The notes under the pieces are model-generated. The model was not told the DNA's origin and made no database searches. It was given only the letters and a program-made list of their open reading frames with translations. The position numbers and the translations under genes are program-made. From contig JANPGU010000188.1 in NCBI GenBank assembly GCA_031424095.1, positions 1 through 8,115 of the forward strand: a DNA stretch of 8,115 bases. Direction: 5' to 3'. Origin of the DNA: ZC4RG30 sp031424095 (GTDB taxonomy: Bacteria > Pseudomonadota > Gammaproteobacteria > Steroidobacterales > Steroidobacteraceae). Of the stretch, positions 1-6,532 are shown piece after piece (within the stretch, counting starts at the first letter, position 1; each line of letters begins with the position of its first letter).

Positions 1-1197
1 AAAATCGGCCGCGAACTCGACCTGTTCCACATGCAGGAAGAAGCGCCCGGTGCGGTGTTCTGGCACCCCAAGGGCTGGAGCATCTTCCAGCGCCTGATCG
101 CCTATATGCGCAGCGCGCAGGAAAAGGTCGGCTTCCAGGAAGTGAACGCGCCGGAAATCATGGATGCCGCGCTGTGGCAGCAGTCGGGCCATCTCGAGAA
201 GTTCGGCGAGAACATGTTCATGACGCGCACACCGGATGAGCGGCTGTATGCGATCAAGCCGATGAATTGCCCAGGGCATGTGCAGATCTTCAAGCAGGGC
301 CTGCGCAGTTACCGTGACCTGCCACTGCGGTTTGCCGAATTCGGCAAGGTGCATCGTTACGAGCCGTCCGGCGCTCTGCACGGCCTGATGCGGGTGCGCG
401 CCTTCACGCAGGACGATGCCCACTGCTTCATCACGCCGGACCAGATCACCGCAGAGTCGGTGGCGATCACGAAGCTCATCCTCGAGATCTACAAGGATTT
501 CGGCTTCGACGATGTGCGCATCAAGTTTTCGGATCGTCCCGCCAAGCGTGTGGGCGAGGACGCGGTCTGGGACAAGGCCGAGTCCGCGCTGAAAGCCGCC
601 GCAGACGCCGCTGGCATCGAATACAGCCTGAATCCGGGCGAGGGCGCTTTCTACGGGCCCAAGCTGGAGTTCGTGCTGCGGGATGCCATCGGCCGCGACT
701 GGCAGTGCGGCACCCTGCAGGTGGACCTGAACATGCCCGGCCGCCTCGGCGCGCATTACATTGATGACCACAGCAGCAAACAGACACCGGTCATGTTGCA
801 CCGCGCCATTTTCGGCTCGCTGGAGCGGTTTTTCGCAATTCTGCTCGAGCATCATGCCGGGCGGCTGCCTGCCTGGCTGGCGCCGGTGCAATGTGCGGTC
901 ATGAACATCACCGACGACCAGTCGCCGTATGTGAATGGGGTTGTAGAAGCCCTTAAGAATCATGGCTTTCGCGCCATTTCCGACTTGCGGAACGAGAAAG
1001 TGGGCTTTAAGATCCGCGAGCACACGCTGCAGCGCGTCCCATACCTTCTGGTAGCGGGCGATAAAGAAGTTGCAGCGAACCTGGTTTCCGTGCGCTCCCG
1101 CAACGGCAAGGATCTGGGCACGATGTCGCTACCAACGTTCATGGAACGTCTGCGCGTCGAGCTGGATAGTCGCGGGCGTACTGTTTTAGAGGATTGA
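1..1197 (+). CDS. thrS: Threonyl-tRNA synthetase, 3' part (5' end outside window)
   Basis: Class II aminoacyl-tRNA synthetase that charges tRNA-Thr in the cytoplasm. The reading frame is open from the first base, so the ATG at 31 is internal. The 398 residues seen match roughly residues 245 to the end of the ~640-residue family; the N-terminal TGS and editing domains lie upstream. Visible in window numbering: the catalytic core from the MQEEAPG segment, motif 2 around R110 (LRFAEFGKVHRYE), the conserved NCPGH segment with C90, H141 (DDAHCF) and H267 (VMLHRAI), which correspond to the three zinc ligands known in E. coli ThrRS, and motif 3 with R276 (GSLERF). The C-terminal ~110 residues are the anticodon-binding domain, including DLRNEKVGFKIREH. 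All key residues are present, so the enzyme should be active. The TGA stop lies 3 nt before the proposed infC start. Family identification is secure. Confidence 0.98.
   Translation, partial: KIGRELDLFHMQEEAPGAVFWHPKGWSIFQRLIAYMRSAQEKVGFQEVNAPEIMDAALWQQSGHLEKFGENMFMTRTPDERLYAIKPMNCPGHVQIFKQGLRSYRDLPLRFAEFGKVHRYEPSGALHGLMRVRAFTQDDAHCFITPDQITAESVAITKLILEIYKDFGFDDVRIKFSDRPAKRVGEDAVWDKAESALKAAADAAGIEYSLNPGEGAFYGPKLEFVLRDAIGRDWQCGTLQVDLNMPGRLGAHYIDDHSSKQTPVMLHRAIFGSLERFFAILLEHHAGRLPAWLAPVQCAVMNITDDQSPYVNGVVEALKNHGFRAISDLRNEKVGFKIREHTLQRVPYLLVAGDKEVAANLVSVRSRNGKDLGTMSLPTFMERLRVELDSRGRTVLED
1008..1013 (+). promoter_or_regulatory. Weak candidate promoter inside thrS (for infC)
   Basis: TTGCGG at 985-990 and TAAGAT at 1008-1013 are separated by 17 bp, a sigma-70-like arrangement (3/6 and 4/6 consensus matches). 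It would start transcription about 180 nt upstream of infC. In E. coli, infC is served by promoters inside thrS. However, this stretch encodes the strongly conserved DLRNEKVGFKIREH segment, so the match may be coincidental. Confidence 0.2.
1188..1193 (+). promoter_or_regulatory. infC ribosome binding site
   Basis: AGAGGA lies within the last codons of thrS and is 7 nt upstream of the ATA codon at 1201. It is the only good Shine-Dalgarno sequence near the infC 5' end, and it decides the start. The GTG at 1255 has no such motif in front of it and would remove conserved N-terminal sequence. Confidence 0.7.
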
Positions 1198-1200
1198 TAT

Positions 1201-1722
1201 ATAGCTACATCATCGAAACGCATCCGCCGCAATGAAGAGATCACGTCCGCGCAGGTGCGGGTGATCGGCGCGGATGGAGAGCAGGCCGGAGTCATGACAC
1301 GCGCGGAAGCGCTGGCACTGGCCGTAGAAGCAGCTCTCGATCTGGTGGAGGTCTCACCGACCGCAGAACCACCGGTCGTCCGGGTGATGGATTTCGGCAA
1401 GTACCTGTTCGAACAGAACAAGAAAGCCCACTCTGCCAAGCGCAAGCAGAAGCAGATTCAGGTGAAGGAAGTGAAGTTTCGTCCCGGTACGGAAGAGGGC
1501 GATTACCAGGTCAAGCTGCGTAATCTGATCCGCTTCCTGACCGAGGGTGACAAGGCCAAGGTAACGCTGCGTTTCCGTGGTCGTGAGATGGCGCATCAGG
1601 ACATCGGTCGACGTCTCCTGACGCGGGTGCAGGGCGATCTGGCAGAACATGCCGTGGTCGAACAGAACCCGCTGATGGAAGGCCGGCAGATCGTCATGGT
1701 GTTTTCGCCGAAAAAGAAGTAG
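1201..1722 (+). CDS. infC: Translation initiation factor IF3 with AUA start codon
   Basis: IF3 binds the 30S subunit, prevents premature 50S joining and proofreads the start codon and initiator tRNA. With the start at ATA 1201 the protein has 173 residues, close to the ~180 of E. coli IF3. The N-domain begins with RIRRNEEITSAQVRVIG. The family signature VRVMDFGKYLFEQNKKA is at about residues 60-76, the lysine-rich linker follows (73-90), and the C-domain contains RFRGREMAHQDIGRRLL (124-140). No in-frame ATG exists before the conserved N-domain; a GTG at 1255 would delete 18 residues including RRNEEI. Use of AUU or another near-cognate start by infC is established and underlies autoregulation, because IF3 rejects such codons. 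The gene starts 3 nt after the thrS stop and in the same frame. The family is certain; the exact start is inferred from the ribosome binding site and homology. Confidence 0.95.
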   Translation: MATSSKRIRRNEEITSAQVRVIGADGEQAGVMTRAEALALAVEAALDLVEVSPTAEPPVVRVMDFGKYLFEQNKKAHSAKRKQKQIQVKEVKFRPGTEEGDYQVKLRNLIRFLTEGDKAKVTLRFRGREMAHQDIGRRLLTRVQGDLAEHAVVEQNPLMEGRQIVMVFSPKKK

Positions 1723-1729
1723 TCGCGCA

Positions 1730-1755
1730 CACCCTTCCAGCATGCTGGAAGGGTG
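1730..1755. repeat. Perfect 26-bp palindrome between infC and rpmI
   Basis: The arm CACCCTTCCAGCA is followed directly by its exact reverse complement TGCTGGAAGGGTG. As RNA it would form a strong hairpin of about 11 bp with a small loop, starting 7 nt after the infC stop. It is not followed by a T-run, so a simple intrinsic terminator is unlikely. Candidate roles are partial attenuation, protection of the infC mRNA 3' end, or part of the L20-responsive leader of rpmI-rplT. The 5' arm CACCCTT can also pair with the rpmI Shine-Dalgarno region AAGGAGTG if one A is bulged. Confidence 0.8.
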
Positions 1756-1834
1756 GGTACGACTCGCCCCTAGCGGGTATGCGGCATCAGCCGTGTGCCT
1801 TGCGACCGGTAGCTAAAATGAAGGAGTGATTGAT
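1756..1834 (+). promoter_or_regulatory. Candidate rpmI-rplT leader (L20 autoregulation region)
   Basis: This is the rest of the infC-rpmI gap. It contains a second hairpin at 1779-1796 (ATGCGGC, loop ATCA, GCCGTGT; two G-U pairs) and a short CCC/GGG pairing around 1767-1777. In E. coli, L20 represses rpmI translation by binding mRNA structures between infC and rpmI, including a long-range pseudoknot that covers the rpmI start region. The position fits such a leader, but I cannot show that the fold mimics the L20 site of 23S rRNA, so the assignment is by context only. Confidence 0.4.
1821..1826 (+). promoter_or_regulatory. rpmI ribosome binding site
   Basis: AAGGAG is placed 8 nt before the ATG at 1835, the strongest Shine-Dalgarno sequence in the window. 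It excludes the in-frame GTG at 1826, which overlaps it. The motif is also the body of a three-codon mini-ORF (ATG AAG GAG TGA, 1818-1829). Confidence 0.85.
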
Positions 1835-2035
1835 ATGCCCAAACTGAAAACCAGCCGGGCTGCAGCGAAGCGTTTTCGCAAGACAGCCAAAGGCTTCAAG
1901 TCCTATGCGTCCGGCCGCCGGCACAACCTCGGCCACAAGTCCCGCAAGACCAAGCGTCAGCTTCGTTCCGGCGGCACCAGCCTCGTTCACAAGAGCGATG
2001 TGGGCCGCGTTACGCAGTTGCTGCCGAACCATTAA
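1835..2035 (+). CDS. rpmI: 50S ribosomal protein L35
   Basis: Small basic protein of the large ribosomal subunit, 66 residues (E. coli 65). The family start MPKLKTSRAAAKRFRK and the internal segment GRRHNLGHKSRKTKRQLR are both present, and about a third of the residues are Lys or Arg, as expected for an rRNA-binding protein. The start is ATG 1835, set by AAGGAG 8 nt upstream and by the family N-terminus MPK. It is followed 15 nt later by rplT. In E. coli, L35 and L20 are co-translated and both are repressed by L20; the same coupling is likely here given the short gap. Confidence 0.97.
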   Translation: MPKLKTSRAAAKRFRKTAKGFKSYASGRRHNLGHKSRKTKRQLRSGGTSLVHKSDVGRVTQLLPNH

Positions 2036-2050
2036 GCGAGGATTTGAACC

Positions 2051-2413
2051 ATGGCACGAGTAAAACGCGGCGTCGTTGCTGGACGTAGACACAAGAAGAT
2101 CCTCGCCAAGGCGAAGGGTTACTACAACGCACGCCGCAAGGTATTCCGCGCGGCCAAGCAGGCGGTCATCAAGGCGGGTCAATACGCCTATCGTGACCGC
2201 CGCGCCAAGAAGCGCGAGTTCCGCGCACTGTGGATCACCCGCATCAATGCGGCGGCCCGTCTGCACGACCTGTCTTACAGCCGCCTGATCAATGGCCTGC
2301 TGAAGGCCGGCATCGAGATCGACCGCAAGGTGCTGGCCGAGCTCGCCGTGCACGATCCGGCTGCGTTCGGCACCATCTGCTCCCAAGCGAAGTCCCAGCT
2401 CAAAGCCGCCTAG
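2051..2413 (+). CDS. rplT: 50S ribosomal protein L20
   Basis: Early-assembling large-subunit protein that binds 23S rRNA, and in E. coli the translational repressor of its own operon. It has 120 residues (E. coli 118). The N-terminal basic extension MARVKRGVVAGRRHKKILAK is followed by GYYNARRKVFRAAKQAV, and the family signature KKREFRALWITRINAA is at about residues 53-68. The C-terminal globular half, which carries the mRNA-binding repressor function in E. coli, is complete. The ATG at 2051 follows a weak GAGG (2038-2041), so translation probably depends on coupling to rpmI. Confidence 0.98.
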   Translation: MARVKRGVVAGRRHKKILAKAKGYYNARRKVFRAAKQAVIKAGQYAYRDRRAKKREFRALWITRINAAARLHDLSYSRLINGLLKAGIEIDRKVLAELAVHDPAAFGTICSQAKSQLKAA

Positions 2414-2436
2414 GCGCTTTCTAGGCTCGCGGTTTC

Positions 2437-2443
2437 GAGGGGG
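2437..2443 (+). promoter_or_regulatory. pheS ribosome binding site
   Basis: GAGGGGG ends 5 nt before the GTG at 2449 but runs into the alternative GTG at 2443. Spacing therefore favours 2449. The whole rplT-pheS gap is only 35 nt and holds no Phe-rich leader peptide or terminator, unlike the attenuated pheST operon of E. coli. Confidence 0.6.
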
Positions 2444-2448
2444 TGGCA

Positions 2449-3498
2449 GTGGAGTCGCTCACTGATCTGACCGATCGCGCGCTGGCGGAAATATCCGCCA
2501 GCGGCGATGTCGCGCGTCTGGAAGAAGTGCGCGTGCAGTGGCTGGGGAAGAAGGGCCTGCTCACCGAGCAGCTCAAGTCCCTGGGCGCACTGCCCGCCAG
2601 CGAACGTCCCGCCGCCGGCGCGCTCATCAATGAAGCCAAGCTGGCCGTGCAGTCCGCGCTCGATGCGCGGCGCGCGGTGCTGGATGCAGTCGACATCCAG
2701 CGCCGGCTTGAGTCCGGTCGCGTCGACGTCACGCTGGATGGGCGCGGTGAACAGAGCGGGGGACTGCATCCCGTGACGCGCGCACGACTGCGTATCGAGC
2801 GACTGTTCGGCGAAGTGGGCTTTCAGGTCGCGCAGGGTCCGGAGATCGAGGACGATTTCCATAATTTCACCGCCTTGAACGTGCCGGCCAATCATCCGGC
2901 CCGGGCGATGCATGACACGTTCTATCTCGAACACGAGGTGAACGGTGAGCGCGCGCTGCTGCGTACCCACACTTCGCCCGTGCAGATCCGCGCATTGCTC
3001 GCCGCTCGCGAGCAGTTGCCGCTGGCGGTCATCGCGCCGGGTCGCGTTTACCGGATGGATTCGGACGCCACCCACACGCCGATGTTTCATCAGGTGGAAG
3101 GCCTGCTGGTCGACGAGGGCGTGAGTTTCGCGAATCTCAAATCCATATTGCACGGCTTCATGGAAGCGTTCTTCGAGCGCGATCTGGCCATGCGCCTGCG
3201 GCCTTCGTATTTTCCTTTCACGGAACCCTCTGCCGAGGTCGACATCACCTGTGTGGAATGCGGCGGCTCAGGCTGCCGCCTGTGCAAGCACACGGGATGG
3301 ATCGAGGTGCTGGGCTGCGGCATGGTGCATCCGAATGTGCTGGCCGCCTGCGGCGTCGACGCTGAGCGGTACACCGCGTACGCCTTCGGCATGGGCATCG
3401 CTCGTCTGGCCATGCTGCGCTATGGGGTGAATGACCTGCGTCTGTTCTTCGACAACGACCTGCGCTTCCTGAAGCAGTTCCGCGGTGGCTGGTCATGA
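2449..3498 (+). CDS. pheS: Phenylalanyl-tRNA synthetase alpha subunit
   Basis: Catalytic subunit of the (alpha-beta)2 class II synthetase that charges tRNA-Phe. It has 349 residues from GTG 2449, whose N-terminus MESLTDLTDRALAEIS aligns without gaps to E. coli PheS; a GTG at 2443 is possible but too close to the ribosome binding site. An N-terminal coiled coil (about 1-90) is followed by the catalytic core: GLHPVTR, GPEIEDDFHNF, motif 2 in PGRVYRMDSDATHTPMFHQVEGL and motif 3 in FGMGIARLAMLRYGV. A four-cysteine insert, CVECGGSGCRLC (C268, C271, C276, C279), precedes TGWIEVLGCGMVHPNV. This insert also occurs in other bacterial PheS proteins but is absent from E. coli, and it probably binds zinc. 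Motif 3 has Ala318 where an acidic residue usually precedes the Arg. The stop overlaps the pheT start (ATGA). Confidence 0.97.
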   Translation: MESLTDLTDRALAEISASGDVARLEEVRVQWLGKKGLLTEQLKSLGALPASERPAAGALINEAKLAVQSALDARRAVLDAVDIQRRLESGRVDVTLDGRGEQSGGLHPVTRARLRIERLFGEVGFQVAQGPEIEDDFHNFTALNVPANHPARAMHDTFYLEHEVNGERALLRTHTSPVQIRALLAAREQLPLAVIAPGRVYRMDSDATHTPMFHQVEGLLVDEGVSFANLKSILHGFMEAFFERDLAMRLRPSYFPFTEPSAEVDITCVECGGSGCRLCKHTGWIEVLGCGMVHPNVLAACGVDAERYTAYAFGMGIARLAMLRYGVNDLRLFFDNDLRFLKQFRGGWS

Positions 3499-5870
3499 AG
3501 CTGCCGGTGTCCTGGCTGGCGGAATGGGTCGATTTTCCATGGGATGCGCGGGAGCTGTCGCGGCGCCTCACGGCCTCCGGATTTGAAGTGGAAGGCACCG
3601 AGCCTGCCGCGCCGGCCTTCACGGGTGTTGTGGTCGCAGAGATCGTCGCCATTGCTGCGCATCCCGAAGCTGACAAGTTGCGTATCTGCCAGGTGAACGC
3701 CGGCGGTACGCTGCTGCAGATTGTCTGCGGTGCGCCTAATGCACGCGCTGGCATCAAGGTGCCGCTGGCGCAGGTAGGCGCGCTGTTGCCGGGCGACATG
3801 AAGATCAAGGCGGCGAAACTGCGTGGCGTGGAATCCGCCGGCATGCTGTGTTCAGCGAAAGAGCTCGGACTCGCTGCCACTTCCAGCGGCCTGCTGGAGC
3901 TGCAGGCCGACGCTCAGGTTGGAGCAAGCATCCGCGATTATCTGCAGCTTGACGACTCGGTGCTCGAGCTCAAGGTGTATGCGAATCGTGGCGATTCGAT
4001 GTCAGTGCTCGGTGTCGCGCGTGAAGTCGCCGCATTGTCCGGCAGCGCATTGAAGACGTCGGCTGCACCGGTGTTCAGGACTTCAGCAGGCGCCATCGCG
4101 GCAGCTGTGGTGCACGCGCCCGCCGCAGCGCCACGCTTTCTGACCCGGCGCATCAGCGGCGTGAACAATCGCGGCACCACACCGTTGTGGCTGCAGGAAC
4201 GCCTGCGCCGCGCCGGCTTGCGCAGCATCAATCCCGTGGTCGATGTCACCAATTTCGTGCTGCTCGAACTTGGCCAGCCCATGCATGCCTACGATGCGAG
4301 CCGCGTGCAGGGCGCGCTCACGGTGCGCATGGCGCGCGCCGGCGAGCAACTGCAACTGCTCGATGAGCGCGGCGTCGAACTTACAGCCGATGTCCTGCTG
4401 ATCGCCGATGACAGCGGACCGATCGCAATGGCCGGTGTCATGGGCGGGCAGAGCACAGCCATTACGAGTGCAGTTACCGACGTACTGCTGGAAGTTGCAT
4501 TCTTCACGCCCGCTGCAATCGCCGGCCGCGGGCGTCGCTACGGCATCCAGACCGATGCCAGCCAGCGTTTCGAACGCGGCATCGATCCGCAGGGCCAGGC
4601 CGCCGCCATGCAGCGCGCTACCGCGTTGCTGCTGGAACTGTGCGGTGGCGAGGCCAGCGCCGTGGCCGAGGCGGTAAGCGCTGCGGATCTGCCGGTGCGT
4701 CCGCCGGTGCTGCTGCGTCGCCAGCGGCTCGCCATGCTCACGGGTGCAGACCTTCCCGACACGCGCGTGCAGCAGAGCCTGTGTCAGCTCGGCATGCTGG
4801 TGACCGCGCATCCGCAGGGCTGGACTGTGACGCCGCCTTCGTGGCGCTTCGACATCGCCATCGAAGTCGACCTGATCGAAGAGGTGCTGCGGATCGTGGG
4901 CTTCGATGCCGTGCAGGAAACGCCCAAGCGTTTGCCGCAGCGGTTTACCCGCCGCAGCGAAGCGCTTATTGATGAGCGGGCAGTGCTGGACGTGCTGACG
5001 GCGCGCGGCTATCAGGAATCTATCAATTACGCCTTCGTCGATCCGGTGCTGCAGGGAAAGTTGTTCTCGGCGCAGAAATCATTGCAGCTGGCGAACCCCA
5101 TCGCGGCTGACCTTGCCGCGATGCGGGTGTCGCTGTGGCCGGGCTTGCTCAAGGCGGCGCTCGACAATCTCAGTCGCCAGCAGGATCGGGTGCGCATGTT
5201 CGAGCGTGGCGCCGTATTCCTGCCTGACGGCAAGTCAGTGCGTGAAGTGCTGCGCGTTGGCGGCGTCGCCGTGGGCGGACGCACACCCGAACAATGGTCC
5301 ACTGCGCGTGAGGCCGTCGATTTCTTCGACATCAAGGCAGACCTGACTGCCGTGCTGGCATTGGCCGGCGCGGGCGTGCGGTTCGAATGGCAGCCTGCAA
5401 CGCAGGGCTGCCTGCATCCTGGCCGCAGCGCAAAAGTGCTGCGCGAAGGAGTGGAGATTGGTTGGCTGGGCGAATTGCATCCTTCGCTGAGCGCCGAGCT
5501 CGGACTTGCCGCATCGTGCATGCTGTTCGAATTGGACATAACGCCGGCGTTGCAGGCGCCTTTGCCGCAGTTGCAGGCCATTTCGCGTTTCCCGCAGGTG
5601 CGTCGCGATTTGTCCATCACCGTGCCCGTGGACACGCCTTTAAGCGCGATCTTGAGTCGTGTTAGTGTTGCCGCGGGGACTCAGCTGCGCGAGCTGCGCG
5701 CGTTTGATCTCTACCAGGGCGCCGGCATAGAACCAACTCGAAAAAGCGTCGCTTTGGGCTTGATTTTTCAGGATAATTACAAGACTCTGAAGGACGACGA
5801 CGCGGATGCGCTAATGGCCTCCGTAGCGGCCGACCTCAGTGCGCAGCTGGACGCGAAAATACGGAACTAG
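3495..5870 (+). CDS. pheT: Phenylalanyl-tRNA synthetase beta subunit
   Basis: Beta subunit of PheRS, 791 residues (E. coli 795). It binds tRNA-Phe and edits Tyr-tRNA-Phe. In order: B1 starts with MKLPVSWLAEWVDF; the tRNA-binding OB fold is at about 42-150 (VVVAEIVAIAAHPEADKLRI, IVCGAPNARAG, SAGMLCSAKELGL); the B3/B4 editing region follows (LRSINPVVDVTNFVLLELGQPMHAYD and IAMAGVMGGQ, then the RYGIQTDASQRFERGID segment at about 350-370); B5 lies near 395-475 (TPPSWRFDIAIEVDLIEEVLRIVGFD); then the catalytic-like core; and the C-terminal ferredoxin-fold anticodon-binding domain is at about 693-791 (RFPQVRRDLSITV, LYQGAGI, IFQDNYKTL). The ATG at 3495 overlaps the pheS stop by 4 nt, so translation is probably coupled. 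The last ~80 codons use more rare A/T-ending codons than the body. Confidence 0.97.
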   Translation: MKLPVSWLAEWVDFPWDARELSRRLTASGFEVEGTEPAAPAFTGVVVAEIVAIAAHPEADKLRICQVNAGGTLLQIVCGAPNARAGIKVPLAQVGALLPGDMKIKAAKLRGVESAGMLCSAKELGLAATSSGLLELQADAQVGASIRDYLQLDDSVLELKVYANRGDSMSVLGVAREVAALSGSALKTSAAPVFRTSAGAIAAAVVHAPAAAPRFLTRRISGVNNRGTTPLWLQERLRRAGLRSINPVVDVTNFVLLELGQPMHAYDASRVQGALTVRMARAGEQLQLLDERGVELTADVLLIADDSGPIAMAGVMGGQSTAITSAVTDVLLEVAFFTPAAIAGRGRRYGIQTDASQRFERGIDPQGQAAAMQRATALLLELCGGEASAVAEAVSAADLPVRPPVLLRRQRLAMLTGADLPDTRVQQSLCQLGMLVTAHPQGWTVTPPSWRFDIAIEVDLIEEVLRIVGFDAVQETPKRLPQRFTRRSEALIDERAVLDVLTARGYQESINYAFVDPVLQGKLFSAQKSLQLANPIAADLAAMRVSLWPGLLKAALDNLSRQQDRVRMFERGAVFLPDGKSVREVLRVGGVAVGGRTPEQWSTAREAVDFFDIKADLTAVLALAGAGVRFEWQPATQGCLHPGRSAKVLREGVEIGWLGELHPSLSAELGLAASCMLFELDITPALQAPLPQLQAISRFPQVRRDLSITVPVDTPLSAILSRVSVAAGTQLRELRAFDLYQGAGIEPTRKSVALGLIFQDNYKTLKDDDADALMASVAADLSAQLDAKIRN

Positions 5871-5871
5871 A

Positions 5872-6174
5872 ATGGCCCTGACCAAAGCCGAAATCGCCGA
5901 AGCATTGTTTGACCAGCTCGGTCTCAACAAACGCGAGGCGCGCGAACTGGTCGATCTGTTTTTCGAGGAAGTGCGTGGTGCGCTTTCCACCGGATCGCAG
6001 GTGAAGTTGTCCGGCTTCGGCAATTTCGATCTGCGTGACAAGAACCAGCGGCCGGGGCGTAATCCCAAGACCGGCGAAGAAATTCCCATCAGCGCCCGGC
6101 GTGTCGTGACATTCCGACCGGGTCAGAAACTCAAGGCGCGCGTGGAAGCTTATGCTGGAACCCCGGAACAATAA
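5872..6174 (+). CDS. ihfA: Integration host factor alpha subunit
   Basis: Sequence-specific DNA-bending protein that works as a heterodimer with IHF beta in nucleoid structure, transcription, replication and site-specific recombination. It has 100 residues (E. coli 99). The N-terminal dimerisation helices MALTKAEIAEALFDQLGL and KREARELVDLFFEEVRGAL are followed by VKLSGFGNFDLRDKNQRPGR and the beta arm NPKTGEEIPISARRVV, with P65, the residue that intercalates into DNA in E. coli IHF alpha, at the identical position. The start at ATG 5872, one base after the pheT stop, matches the family MALTKAE; the upstream in-frame start at 5839 would add 11 unrelated residues. The ribosome binding site is weak (GGA, 5863-5865), consistent with coupling to pheT. 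The gene overlaps the next by 23 nt. Confidence 0.97.
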   Translation: MALTKAEIAEALFDQLGLNKREARELVDLFFEEVRGALSTGSQVKLSGFGNFDLRDKNQRPGRNPKTGEEIPISARRVVTFRPGQKLKARVEAYAGTPEQ

Positions 6175-6508
6175 CGAACTGCCGGCGATCCCCGGCAAGC
6201 GTTACTTCACCATCGGTGAAGTCAGTGAGCTGTGTGGCGTGAAGCCGCATGTGCTGCGCTACTGGGAACAGGAGTTCCCGCAGCTCAAGCCCGTGAAGCG
6301 TCGTGGCAACCGGCGCTATTACCAGCGCCAGGATGTGCTCATCATCCGCCAGATCCGCAGCCTGCTTTATGAGCAGGGCTTTACTATTGGCGGTGCGAGG
6401 CAGAAGCTCGAAGGCGAAGAGGCCCGGACCGATACCAGCCAGAGCCAGCAGATCGTGCGGCAGCTGCGCTCCGAGCTGGAAGATATCCTGCGTATCCTGA
6501 GACGTTAA
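6152..6508 (+). CDS. MerR-family transcriptional regulator (ihfA-linked, MlrA-like)
   Basis: DNA-binding protein of 118 residues. The winged helix-turn-helix spans about residues 17-85: RYFTIGEVSELCGV, KPHVLRYWEQEFPQLKPVKR and RGNRRYYQRQDVLIIRQIRSLLYEQGFTI. The ~30-residue tail (REL-type heptads, RQLRSELEDILRILRR) looks like the dimerisation helix. There is no C-terminal cysteine cluster or drug-binding domain, so an inducer cannot be predicted. The same small regulator follows ihfA in many pseudomonads and Xanthomonadales, so it belongs to the conserved cluster, but its targets are not established to my knowledge. ATG 6152 lies inside ihfA with GGA 5 nt upstream, and the N-terminal MLEP...LPAIPGKRYFTIGEVSELC matches the conserved family start. 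Confidence 0.93.
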   Translation: MLEPRNNNELPAIPGKRYFTIGEVSELCGVKPHVLRYWEQEFPQLKPVKRRGNRRYYQRQDVLIIRQIRSLLYEQGFTIGGARQKLEGEEARTDTSQSQQIVRQLRSELEDILRILRR

Positions 6509-6532
6509 CCAGCAAGTTCGAGAGGATTAGCC

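Noticed and set aside
1730..1755. Intrinsic terminator after infC
   Set aside because: The hairpin is strong but is followed by GGTACGACTCG rather than a run of T, so ordinary termination is not supported; kept as a leader structure instead.
2414..2448. pheL-type attenuator in front of pheS
   Set aside because: Only 35 nt separate rplT and pheS, with no Phe codon run and no terminator hairpin.
2410..3153. Long minus-strand open frame (247 codons) opposite pheS
   Set aside because: It is a shadow of the GC-rich pheS coding sequence; its His/Arg/Gln-rich composition resembles no protein and pheS is intact.
4083..4811. Long minus-strand open frame (242 codons) opposite pheT
   Set aside because: Same reason: it is antisense to well-conserved pheT domains and has no ribosome binding site or recognisable family.
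5749..5777. ihfA promoter inside pheT with GATAAT at 5772-5777
   Set aside because: No acceptable -35 at 16-18 bp, and the bases encode the conserved FQDNY motif of PheT, so the -10 resemblance is probably a coding coincidence.
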